In this document: piece after piece, positions 24,657 to 36,928 of the stretch | Numbering within the stretch: the stretch's first letter is position 1 | Layout: each line of letters starts with the position of its first letter | Assembly: GCF_964355755.1 (NCBI RefSeq) | Contig: NC_092679.1 | Coordinates: 11,462,932-11,526,931, forward strand | DNA length: 64,000 nucleotides | Reading direction: 5' to 3' | From: Antedon mediterranea | Taxonomy: Eukaryota > Echinodermata > Crinoidea > Comatulida > Antedonidae | Translations under genes and position numbers: made by a program | The notes under the pieces: model-generated | What the model saw: only the letters and a program-made list of their open reading frames with translations | What the model was told of the DNA's origin: nothing | Database searches by the model: none

Positions 24657-27600
24657 CATAATAAATATAATAATATCGTTTGTTAGAATCCCATTGTTTT
24701 CTATGCACCGTGTTTATATTAGTGTTAATAAATATATTAGGCATATTAGCTTAACCATTGCAAGAAGCTATTTTATATTCCTAAGTATAAAGGTGTGTTG
24801 GTGGGTGTGAGTATGTTGAAGAGGAGGGAGGGGAGTAGCGGGGTGATTTTGACAATTGAATTGAATTGAATTGAATTGAATTCAATTCAATTGGCTTAAC
24901 TATAGTGCATATTATAATTCAAATTCATATTTGTAAACAAATTATTAATTATTGTTAGTACCGCTTTATGATTCCGTTAAAGAAGTGGTAAGCCTATCGG
25001 TGCATTGTAGAGAAACCAGCTCTGCCACTTTTTTTCTGGCTGTTTTACATTATCGTTTTGATTTAGCTTTTTGCTTATTTTATTTTTATTATTTATCTTC
25101 TCGAAAACTCTTTTTACAGATGCAGATAATTATGGTAGCAACTACGAAATAGAAACAATTCCCCTATATCTGATTCACTGTTTGTTTTCCCAATTTGCCG
25201 TCCGCCGCAAACGAACGTGTCACACAACAAAAGGCAAACCATGGATATTATGTTTATCATTATCCGTATCTATAACTGTTCATTGTGATTTGATAAACCC
25301 AGGTCGGTTTATGAAATCCATGGGCTATTGCCGTACTGGCTAATTAATGTATACATGGTTTGTTATGTTTATGGAGTTCAAATCAAAATACCGTATGTAT
25401 ATGTACCCTACATGTTCTGGCTTTGTACAACGTCAAAATCCTATTTTTTTATATTGGTTTATATTTGGCCATTCTGTGTTTCCCAAAAAAAAAATCTTTC
25501 CTTAAAACGTTTATAAACATGAAATAATTATGGTTTTATAAGCCACTTATTTAGATATTCAATTTAAATTATTATTTTTATTTACGTACAAAATATATGT
25601 GCGCCCTGAATATAAACTGCTACAATTATAATCGTTCAATCCGAAAAAAATGACATTTGTAAAAATAATATACTCGATTCTCAGGGCTGTATCTCTACAT
25701 ATTATAGTTATTGCCAATTAATAGAAATCATTTGTTCTCCCTTGTATCACATGTGGTGCCTGTATCATATGAGGTTAGGTTATCTAATACTATTAATGCT
25801 GTATTTCCCGACATTTAAGATATACTAAAGAAATGAAATACAGTGCTAATCTATACACTCAACTCACAAACCTAACTTAACCGACATTCTAAAAACAAAG
25901 TGTATTGTATAATTGTTTATCTTCAATATTGTGTGCGTTAATATTAATAATATCTATGTATAGCATTACAATATTTTGTTTAAAGACATTGATATTAAGG
26001 TTTAAAAATTTAACAATAGGTTGCCAAACAAGAATCCCGTGTGTGATGACACACTCATATCAAGCTATATACTATTTGTTCCTGATTTTATATCTCATAA
26101 TTGTAACAGTTGACGATGCTGGAACATTTGTAAAAATATTTATATGAAAGTATTTTTTATAATTACATTGTTTTTTTCATGTCTTTCAGCATTCTCTAAA
26201 AACTTTATTTCTTATTATTGATGAATTGGAATTGCTTGTATTGATCATCTCTAATCATGCTGTTTGGAAACCAATTTCAGCCTTCGTCTCCATTTAGAAA
26301 TCAAACATCAAAACGGGTTAACCCCAAAATATTCTGGAACCTATTTAATTAGTATAGTCGGTACTTGTTTCGGAACAACGTATCCATACTCACACAAACA
26401 ACCAAACGCACAGTACTTTATGAATCATGATATAGGTATTACATGGATGTATCTAAATTATATTTTAAAAATGATCAGTGAAGTTTTGTTTCAAACGGTA
26501 TATACAAACCCTCCTAACAAAAATAATGACATTTTATGATGTGTTTAATTAAATAATGTATGCCTTTATCACATTGATAAGTTACATTGAACCATGATGG
26601 ATACATATTTGATATATTTACTTTTAAAAAACATTTGCAACTTGTATCAAGTTGTATAATGTACGGTATAGACAAATAACACATTACCGGCATATAATTA
26701 AAAATGTTACCGGTATAGTAAATCATGGTATAACGTACGGTATGTAAACCGTTACATTCCTATAATTTAAAATAAGAAAACTTGTCGTATGATTTTGCAT
26801 TTAGAATGGTGTGTTAAGCTGTCGATTGATCCACAACGTCCTACTTTGAAGGCCGTACACATGTAGGACGGGTGAAATTGTCATGTAAACCCTTTGTGGT
26901 ACAATGCAACGCTGTGTTTATTACAAGTGCAAATTTGTATTTTATGTTTTGTGGACAAATACCTTAATTGGAATGTTTTTATTTAGGTTATTTAAGGAAA
27001 CTTACTGAAAGGTGTTGATAAACAAAACACAATTGTTCTAAGTTTATAGTCGTTTGTCTTATGTGGTTTCAAGCAATGCATTGTCAATAAACTTCTCTAA
27101 GGATGGTGTTATAACATAATCATAATCACTCTGGAATTCATGAGTTTTTAGTGATTTATAAATGTAGATGCAATTATTGATGTTCTATTAATATCTAACT
27201 TACAATACTGACATTGAGAGAAGATATTATTCTGGAACGCATGCACATACGCAAATATACATGCACTATTGCGTCTTCTGAAAGCAAACATCATCCCAAT
27301 TCTCTTGTTCTAAAGCGTACGTTTAAGTCGATCCTGTTGGTTCCAATCAACGTCGTTTTTTTTAAAGCGCGAATTTGTTTTAGAGGGCTAAGAGTTAGGT
27401 TGGAATATTTGTCGTCTATAGACACGATACTGCAGGTTGGTTATAGTCACTAGAACTGATACGGTATAGTGTACGGCAATAAACTCGTTTAGCCTACATG
27501 TATAATTTAACTTTCAATGTTTAGCATAAATCTAGTCTTATACTATTTATATGTATATAACATGGATTCAATTTACTTTGAGTATGTGTCTATAGTGGGT

Positions 27601-28379
27601 CTATCAACTTGATTGAGTTTGTCTCATTTGTTTGAGATATCCAGGAAATCAAATCAAATAAAAAAAACAACACTTGTACAAAATGGACAAGATGTTAGTT
27701 TTTCAGTATCCAGTGTTATTTACTTAAACATCTGCTTTTTATTGTAATTAGCAACCAACCAGGAAAGTGTTTGATTAACGAATTACATCTATAATAACTG
27801 TATTCCGTTAAACAACAGAAAATAGGTTATCGTCTTATTAATATAACCTTTTACACTTAAGTACATTGAATTTGTTTAGATAGTGTAAATAATGTTATGC
27901 CATATTGTACCTTCAGGCTGTGTTTTGACTCAGCTAAGTATTTTTTTTAATGATTACCAAATTTAGTATTATCAGACTCCTCCCTGGTATTACTAAACAG
28001 TGTTTACAATGATTTCAAGAGAATAAATTACTAGGATGATATCTATAGCAATTGTAAGTCAACATTTACAAATTAGGTTTAATCAAGTTTAGCATGGATT
28101 GGTTATCACTTTTTAGTAATAGTTTTATGTATTTTTCGATAATATATTCTTATTGATGTCCTTTCGGTAAACTTCAACAATACCACGTGAGCACTGTTCA
28201 AATTGTTTTCCAACTTTCCAATATGCCAACTAAATTATGCTATTAATCAATACCTGGCGAAATACTATGACTTTGATTTGTTCTACCGACGGTCTATACA
28301 CCGTGCATTTTGCAAGGTCTGACGGCAAGATACAACCTATTAATATACCCACCCCGTACCGTAACAAATTAAAACTAAA
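24657..28379. other. Upstream flank of Pax1/9, no gene seen
   Basis: AT-rich DNA between the Pax1/9 promoter region and the satellite array. ORFs up to 91 codons are present but have no domain signal, conserved splice context or composition change. Includes the (TTGAA)n tract at 24853-24893. Confidence 0.55.
24853..24893. repeat. (ATTGA)n/(TTCAA)n palindromic microsatellite
   Basis: Several TTGAA units turn into TTCAA units, making an imperfect palindrome. The motif is shared with the retroelement tails at 2091 and 14326. Confidence 0.85.
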
Positions 28380-29532
28380 CTAGATTTGAACTCGTCACTA
28401 CGGACGAGTTAGGTTATCCGCAGCGCAAAGGCCACGTGCACGTCATACGTTAGAATATTGCGCGCAGAAAAACGATTAAGGCATTGAAACAATTTCAGTG
28501 TGCTCTCTATTTTTCGTCACCTCTAAGTATATACGGTATACACTATATACTGTATACGTACTACATACAGTGCAGAATAGGTGAAAATAAGTGACCAAAT
28601 TTTATTGACGCTTTTGAACATGATGACGTCATCACAATTTTAAAAATGGTGAATCTTGCGAAAGATAATTGATTGACCTAGACAACATAAAAAAATGGGG
28701 GGGAAATGGAATACAAATGAGTGGAGATGCGCTATATTAAATGTGACGAGCTACGAGGAAAGAGACAAAAATCCTATATTTTATATTCGAGTGGCCATAC
28801 GATGACGTCAGAATGTCCGGTTAGCCATATTGATGCATTATTTGATATCTGCAACTCATCTACTACCAGAATATGTAATTATAAAAAAGTTCACCACGTA
28901 GTTTAGAATCTATGACTGTTTAAAAAAAGACATAATTTTGACAAATTTTTGAACTTTTTCATCAAAAATGCGCGTAAATTGTTTAATTCTACGTGCTCGT
29001 ATGACGTGATTTTAAGTCGAAATTGTTTGAAAGCTGGTAAATTTTCTAAAAAAGACAGGAAAAACAAAAATCAACCAAAAAAATGATGTTTTTGCGCTAC
29101 GTGCGCACGTGCGCGTAAAAAAATTGCGCACGCGTGGGAATTTTTGAAATGCTCAAAATGACATGAAACGCGTAGAAAGTTGATTAGATATTGATTTTTC
29201 GCATTTTGAAATTTCAAATACGCGTGCGCGCGTAACTTTTTATGAAACATGCCATTTCTAATCCATAAAAAGTTTGGGCTTGATATGACTTAAATGTTCA
29301 CCAAGTTTCAATACAAAATGACTTTCGGTTTTTAATCTATGATCAATCATTTAAATTCATAAAACCGCGCGTAACTTACGCTGCGCAACTCAAAATTCAT
29401 AAAAAAAAGTTTCTTGCACATCTACAGCTACAGGGTAATCTTTTGACAAAGTTATACAATCATATATTTGCCAGAGTTAGAGATACGCTGCGAACAAAAT
29501 TCGTGGAAAAAAAGAAGAACATAGAAAAAAAA
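28380..29532 (+). repeat. Array unit copy 1
   Basis: Full-length body that ends in an A-rich GAAGAACATAGAAAA tract without the 3' hairpin module. Its left edge (28380) marks the array boundary in AT-rich flank. Confidence 0.9.
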
Positions 29533-30756
29533 CTAGATTTGAACTCGTCACTACGGACGAGTTAGGTTATCCGCAGCGCAAAAGCCACGTGCACGTCATA
29601 CGTTAGAATAGTGCGCGCAAAAAAATAAAACGATTATGGCATGCATTGAAAAATGTTAGTGCGCTCTCTATGTTGCGTCGCGTCTAAGTATATACGGTAT
29701 AACACTATATACTGTATACGTACTACATACAGTGCAGAATAGGTGAAAATAAGTGACCAAAGTTATTGACGCATTTGAACATGATGACGTCATCACAATT
29801 TTTAAAATGGTGGATCATGCGAAAGGTAATTGATTGATCTAGACAATATAAAAAAATTGAGTGAAATGGAATAAGGATAAGTAGAGATGCGCTCTATTAA
29901 ATTGACGAGCTATGACGAAAGAGAAAAAAATCCTATATTTTATATTCGGGTGGCCATACGATGACGTCACAATGTCTGGTTAGCCATATCAATGCATGAT
30001 TCGAGAAAAACAACTCATCTACTTCCAGAATCGGAAATTTTAAATATTTTCACCTCTGAGTTTAGAATCTATGACTTTTTAAAAAAAGGCATAATTTTCA
30101 CAAATTTTTGAACTTTTTCATCAAAAACGCGCGCAAATTGTTCAATTCTACGTGCTCGTATGACGTGATTTTAAGTCGAAATTCATTGAAAATTGGTAAA
30201 TGTACTAGAAAAGGCTGAAAAAACAAAAATCAAGCAAAAAAAAGATGTTTTTGCGCTACGTGCGCACGCGCGCCTAAAAAATATGCGCACGCGTGGGAAT
30301 TTTTGAAAAGCTCAAAATGACCTGAAACGCGTAGAAAGTTGATTAGAAATGAATTTTTCGCAACTTGAAATTTTAAACGCGCGTGCGCGCGTAACTTTAT
30401 GTCCAACATGCCATTTTTAATCCATAGAAAGTTTGCCCTTGATATGACTTAAATGTTCACCAAGTGTCATTACAAAATGACTTTTGCTTTTTAGTCTATG
30501 TTAAATACGCGAAATTCATAAAATCGCGCGTAGCTTACGCTGCGCGACTCAAAATTCAAAAAAAAAAGTTTGTTGCACATCTACAGCTACAGAGCAATCT
30601 TTTGACAAAGTTATACAATCATATGTTGGCCAAAATTAGAGATACGCTGCGAACAAAAATCGTGGAAAGAAAGAAGAACATAGAAAAAAAAAAAGAAAAA
30701 AAAAAAGATCCTGACAATAACAAGGGGTTATCCGCCAAGTGCGGATAACCAAAAAA
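29533..30756 (+). repeat. Array unit copy 2
   Basis: Full-length body with one 3' hairpin module; the stem-loop is at 30726-30750. Confidence 0.9.
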
Positions 30757-31906
30757 CTAGATTTGAACTCGTCACTACGGACGAGTTAGGTTATCCGCAG
30801 TCCTATAGCCACGTGCACGTCATACGTTGGAATATTGCGCGCAGAAAAACGATTATGCCATTGAAAAAATGTGAGTGCGCTCTCTATTTTGTGTCACGTC
30901 AAGTGTATACGGTATACACTATATACCGTATACGTACTACATACAGTTCAGAATAGGTGAAAATAAGTGACCAAAGTTATTGACGCTTTTGCACATGATG
31001 ACGTCATAACAATTTTTAAAATGGTCAATCATGCGAAAGATAATTGATTGATATAGACAATATAAAGAAATTGAGGGCAATGGAATACGGATAAGTGGAG
31101 ATGCGCTCTATTAAATGTGATGAGCTATACGAAAGAGAAAAAAATCCTATATTTTATATTCGAGTGGCCATACGATGACGTCACAATGTCCTGATAGCCA
31201 TATTGATACATGATTCGATATCTACAACTCATCTACTACCAGAATATGTAATTATAAAAAAGTTTACCACGTAGTTTAGAATCTATGACTGTTTAAAAAA
31301 AGGCATAATTTTGACAAATTTTTGGACTTTTTCATCAAAATTGCGCGCAAATTGTTTAATTCTACGTGCTCGTATGACGAGATTTTAAGGCAAAATTGAT
31401 TGAAAATTGGTAAATATATTATAAAAGACAGAAAAAACAAAAATCAAGCAAAAAAAAGATGTTTTTGCGCTACGTGCGCACGCGCGCGTAAAAAAATTGC
31501 GCAAGCCTGGGAATTTTTGAAATGCTCAAAATGATATGAAACGCGTAGAAAATTGATTAGAAGTTGATTTTTTGCATTTTGAAATTTTAAACGCGCGTGC
31601 GCGCGTAACTTTCTGTGAAACATGCAATTTTTAATCCATAGAAAGTTTGCGCTTGATATGACTTAAATTTTCACAAAGTTTCAATACAAAATAACTTTCG
31701 GTTTTTAATCTATGATCAATCATTTAAATTCATAAAATCGCGCGTAACTTACGCTGCGCAACTCAAAATTCATAAAAAAAAGTTTCTTGCACATCTACAG
31801 CAACAGGGCAATCTTTTGACAAAGTTATACAATCATATGTTGGCCAGAGTTAGAGATACGCTGCGAACAAAATTCGTGGAAAGAAAGAAGAACATAGAAA
31901 AAAAAA
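30757..31906 (+). repeat. Array unit copy 3
   Basis: No 3' hairpin module. Shares private variants with copy 6 (TCCTATAGCC after the start, TTGCGCAAGCCTGGG in the CG-rich part) and looks essentially identical to it. Confidence 0.9.
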
Positions 31907-32114
31907 CTAGATTTGAACTCGTCACTACGGACGAGTTAGGTTATCCGCAGCCCAAAAGCCACGTGCACGTCATACGTTAGAATATTGCACACAGAAAAAC
32001 ATTATTATGACTACTATACTATACTATAGGTCCCTGGACCTATTTGTTTATCACAAATAGCCAATCAGTACTTAGTCTTATTTGGCCTGCTACATTATAG
32101 CAGTAGGTAGGAAA
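31907..32114 (+). repeat. Array unit copy 4, truncated and joined to foreign sequence
   Basis: Only about the first 100 bp match the unit. From about 32009 the sequence changes to unrelated DNA with small inverted repeats (AGGTCC/GGACCT, TATTTGT/ACAAATA), then copy 5 begins. Confidence 0.85.
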
Positions 32115-33389
32115 CTAGATTTGAACTCGTCACTACGGACGAGTTAGGTTATCCGCAGCGCAAAAGCCACGTGCACGTCGTACGCTAGAATATTGCGCGC
32201 ATAAAAACGATTATGCCATTGAAAAAAAATGTTAGTGCGCTCTCTATTTTGTGTCACGTCTGAGTATATACGGTATACACTATAAACTAACTGTATACGT
32301 ACTACATACAGAGCAGAATAGGTGAAAATAAGGGATCCAAGTTATTGACTTTTTTGGACATGATGACGTCATCACAATATAAAAAATGGTAGATTATGCG
32401 AAAGATAATTGATTGGCCTAGATAATATAACAAAATGGGGAGAAATGGAATACGGATAAGTGGAGATGCGCTCTATTAAATGTGATGAGTTATGCGAAAG
32501 AGACAAAAATCCTATATTTTATATTCGAGTGGCCATACGATGACGTCACAATGTCCGGTTAGCCATATCGATACATGATTTGATATCTACAACTCATTTA
32601 CTTCCAGAATCTGAAATTTTAAAAATGTTCATTACGGAGTTTAGAATTTATGACTTTTTAAAAAAAGGCTCAATTTTCACTAATTTTTGAACTTTTTCAT
32701 CAAAAACGCGTACAAATTGTTCAATTCTACGTGCTCGTATGACGTGATTTTATGTCGAAATTGATTAAAAATTGGTAAAATTACTAGAAAAGGCTGGAAA
32801 AACCAAAATCAAGCAAAAAAAAGATGTTTTTGCGCTAAGTGCGCACGCGCGCGTAAAAAAATTGCGCACGCGTGGGAATTTTTGAAATGCTCAAAATGAC
32901 CTGAAACGCATAGAAAGTTGATCAGAAATTGATTTTACGCATTTTGAAATTTTAAACGCGCGTGCGCGCGTAACTTTCTGTCAAACATGCCATTTTTAAT
33001 CCATAGAAAGTTTGAGCATGTTATGACTTAAATTTTCTCTAAGTTTCAATACAAAATGACTTTTAGTTTTTATTCTATGATCAACCATTGAAATTCATAA
33101 AATTGCGCGTAACTTACGCTGCGCAACTCGGACGTGACCGAAAACCTTATTACGACATCTTCAAATAGAGGTTAATCTTCTGATAAAGTTATAAAATGTT
33201 ATGTTAAGAAGATTTAGAGATACACTAGCAACAAAATTTGTGGAAAGAAAGAAGAAAATAGAAAAAAAAGAAAAATAAAAAAAAAAAAAAAAAAGATCCT
33301 GACAATAACAAGGGGTTATCCGCCAAGTGCGGATAACCAAAAAGATCCTGACAATAACAAGAGGTTATCCGCCAAGTGCGGATAACCAA
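32115..33389 (+). repeat. Array unit copy 5
   Basis: Full-length body. After GCGCAACTCGGACGTGACCG its 3' part is more diverged than in other units. Two hairpin modules at the end (stem-loops at 33314-33338 and 33363-33387). Confidence 0.9.
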
Positions 33390-34551
33390 CTAGATTTGAA
33401 CTCGTCACTACGGACGAGTTAGGTTATCCGCAGTCCTATAGCCACGTGCACGTCATACGTTGGAATATTGCGCGCAGAAAAACGATTATGCCATTGAAAA
33501 AATGTGAGTGCGCTCTCTATTTTGTGTCACGTCAAGTGTATACGGTATACACTATATACCGTATACGTACTACATACAGTTCAGAATAGGTGAAAATAAG
33601 TGACCAAAGTTATTGACGCTTTTGCACATGATGACGTCATAACAATTTTTAAAATGGTCAATCATGCGAAAGATAATTGATTGATATAGACAATATAAAG
33701 AAATTGAGGGCAATGGAATACGGATAAGTGGAGATGCGCTCTATTAAATGTGATGAGCTATACGAAAGAGAAAAAAATCCTATATTTTATATTCGAGTGG
33801 CCATACGATGACGTCACAATGTCCTGATAGCCATATTGATACATGATTCGATATCTACAACTCATCTACTACCAGAATATGTAATTATAAAAAAGTTTAC
33901 CACGTAGTTTAGAATCTATGACTGTTTAAAAAAAGGCATAATTTTGACAAATTTTTGGACTTTTTCATCAAAATTGCGCGCAAATTGTTTAATTCTACGT
34001 GCTCGTATGACGAGATTTTAAGGCAAAATTGATTGAAAATTGGTAAATATATTATAAAAGACAGAAAAAACAAAAATCAAGCAAAAAAAAGATGTTTTTG
34101 CGCTACGTGCGCACGCGCGCGTAAAAAAATTGCGCAAGCCTGGGAATTTTTGAAATGCTCAAAATGATATGAAACGCGTAGAAAATTGATTAGAAGTTGA
34201 TTTTTTGCATTTTGAAATTTTAAACGCGCGTGCGCGCGTAACTTTCTGTGAAACATGCAATTTTTAATCCATAGAAAGTTTGCGCTTGATATGACTTAAA
34301 TTTTCACAAAGTTTCAATACAAAATAACTTTCGGTTTTTAATCTATGATCAATCATTTAAATTCATAAAATCGCGCGTAACTTACGCTGCGCAACTCAAA
34401 ATTCATAAAAAAAAGTTTCTTGCACATCTACAGCAACAGGGCAATCTTTTGACAAAGTTATACAATCATATGTTGGCCAGAGTTAGAGATACGCTGCGAA
34501 CAAAATTCGTGGAAAGAAAGAAGAACATAGAAAAAAAAAAAAAAGAAAAAA
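33390..34551 (+). repeat. Array unit copy 6
   Basis: No 3' hairpin module. Matches copy 3 throughout the body by eye, differing mainly in A-tract length at the end. Confidence 0.9.
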
Positions 34552-35705
34552 CTAGATTTGAACTCGTCACTACGGACGAGTTAGGTTATCCGCAGCGCAA
34601 AAGCCACGTGCACGTCGTACGTTAGAATATTGCGCGCAGAAAAACGATTATGCCATTGAAAAAATGTTAGTGAGCCCTCTATTTTGTGTCGCGTCTAAGT
34701 GTGTACGGTATACACTATATACTGTATACGTACTACATACAGTGCAGAATAGGTGAAAATAAGTGACCAAAGTTATTGACGCATTTGAACATGATGACGT
34801 CATCACAATTTAAAAAATGGTAGATTATGCGAAAGATAATTGATTGGCCTAGACAATATAACAAAATGGTGAGAAATGGAATACGGATAAGTGAAGATGC
34901 GCTCTATTAAATGTGATGAGCTATGCGAAAGAGAGAAAAATCCTATATTTTATATTCGAGTGGCCATACGATGACGTCACAATGTCCGGTTAGCCATATC
35001 GATGCATGATTTGTTATCTACAACTCATCTACTTCCGGAATCTGAAATTTTAAAAAAGTTCCCCACGGAGTTTAGAATCTATGACTGTTTTAAAAAAGGC
35101 ATAATTTTGACAAATTTTTGAACTTTTTCATAAAAAACGCGCGCAAATTGTTCAATTCTACGTGCTCGTATGACGTGATTTTAAGTCGAAATTGATTGAA
35201 AATTGGTAAATTTACTAGAAAAGGCTGAAAAAACAAAAATCAAGCAAAAAATTTATGTTTATGCGCTAAGTGCGCACGCGCGCGTAAAAAAATTGCGCAC
35301 GCCTGGGAATTTTTGAAATGTTCAAAATGACCTGAAACGCGTAGAAAGTTGATTAGAAATTAATTTTACGCATTTTGAAATTTTAAACGCGCGTGCGCGC
35401 GTAACTTTATGTGAAACATGCCATTTTTAATCCATAGAAAGTTTGCGCATGATATGACTTAAATTTTCACCGAGTTTCAATACAAAATGACTTTTTGTTT
35501 TTAATCTATGATCAATCATTGAAATTCATATAATTGCGCGTAACTTACGCTGCGCGTCTCGAAATTCGAAAAAAAAAATGTCATGCACATCTACAGATCC
35601 AGGCAAATCTTATAACAAAGTTATAGAATTATATGTTGGCTAGAATTAGAGATACGCTGCGAACAAAATTCGTGGAAAGAAAGAAGAATAAAGAAAAAAA
35701 AAAAA
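34552..35705 (+). repeat. Array unit copy 7
   Basis: Full-length body without hairpin module. Shares 3'-part variants with copy 8 (TTCACCGAGTTTC, GCTAGAATTAGAG). Confidence 0.9.
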
Positions 35706-36928
35706 CTAGATTTGAACTCGTCACTACGGACGAGTTAGGTTATCCGCAGCGCAAAAGCCACGTGCACGTCATACGTTAGAATATTGCGCGCAAAAAAACG
35801 ATTACGGCATTGAAAAAATGTTAGTGCGCTCTCTATTTTGCGTCACGTCTAAGTATATACGGTATAACACTATATATTGTATACGTACTACATACAGTGC
35901 AGAATAGGTGAAAATAAGTGACCAAAGTTATTGACGCTTTTGGACATGATGACGTCATCACAATTTAAAAAATCGTAGATTATGCGAAAGATAATCGATT
36001 GGCCTAGACAATATAACAAAATGGGAGGAAATGAAACACGGATAAGTGGAGATGCGCTCTATTAAATGTGATGAGCTATGCGAAAGAGACAAAAATCCTA
36101 TATTTTATATTCGAGTGGCCATACTATGACGTCACAATGTCCGGTTAGGCATATCGATAAATGATTTTTTATCTACAACTCATCTACTTCCAGAATCTGA
36201 AATTTTAAAAAAGTTCACCACGGAGTTTAGAATCTATGACTGTTTTAAAAAAGGCATAATTTTGACGAATTTTTGAACTTTTTCATCAAAAACGCGCGCA
36301 AATTGTTCAATTCTACGTGCTCGTATGACGTGATTTTAAGTCGAAATTGATTGAAAATTGGTAAATTTACTAGAAAAGGCTGAAAAAACAAAAATCAAGC
36401 AAAAAAAAGATGTTTTTGCCCTAAGTGCGCACGCGCGCGTAAAAAAATTGCGCATGCGTGGGAATTTTTGAAATGTTTAAAATGACCTGGAACGCGTAGA
36501 AAGTTGATTAGAAATTAATTTTACGCATTTTGAAATTTTAAACGCACGTGCGCGCGTAACTTTATGTGAAACATGCCATTTTTAATCCATAGAAAGTTTG
36601 CGCATGATATGACTTAAATTTTCACCGAGTTTCAATACAAAATGACTTTTAGTTTTTAATCTATGATCAATCATTGAAATTCATAAAATCGCGCGTAACT
36701 TACGCTGCGCGACTCAAAATTCGAAAAAAAAAATGTCCTGCACATCTACAGCTACAGGCCAATCTTATAACAAAGTTATAGAATCATATGTTGGCTAGAA
36801 TTAGAGATACGCTGCGAACAAAATTCGTGGAAAGAAAGAAGAATATCGAAAAAAAAAAAAAAGATCCTGACAATAACAAGGGGTTATCCGCCAAGTGCGG
36901 ATAACCAAAAAAAAAAAAAAAAAAAAAA
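35706..36928 (+). repeat. Array unit copy 8
   Basis: Full-length body with one 3' hairpin module (36882-36906) and a long poly(A) before copy 9. Confidence 0.9.
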
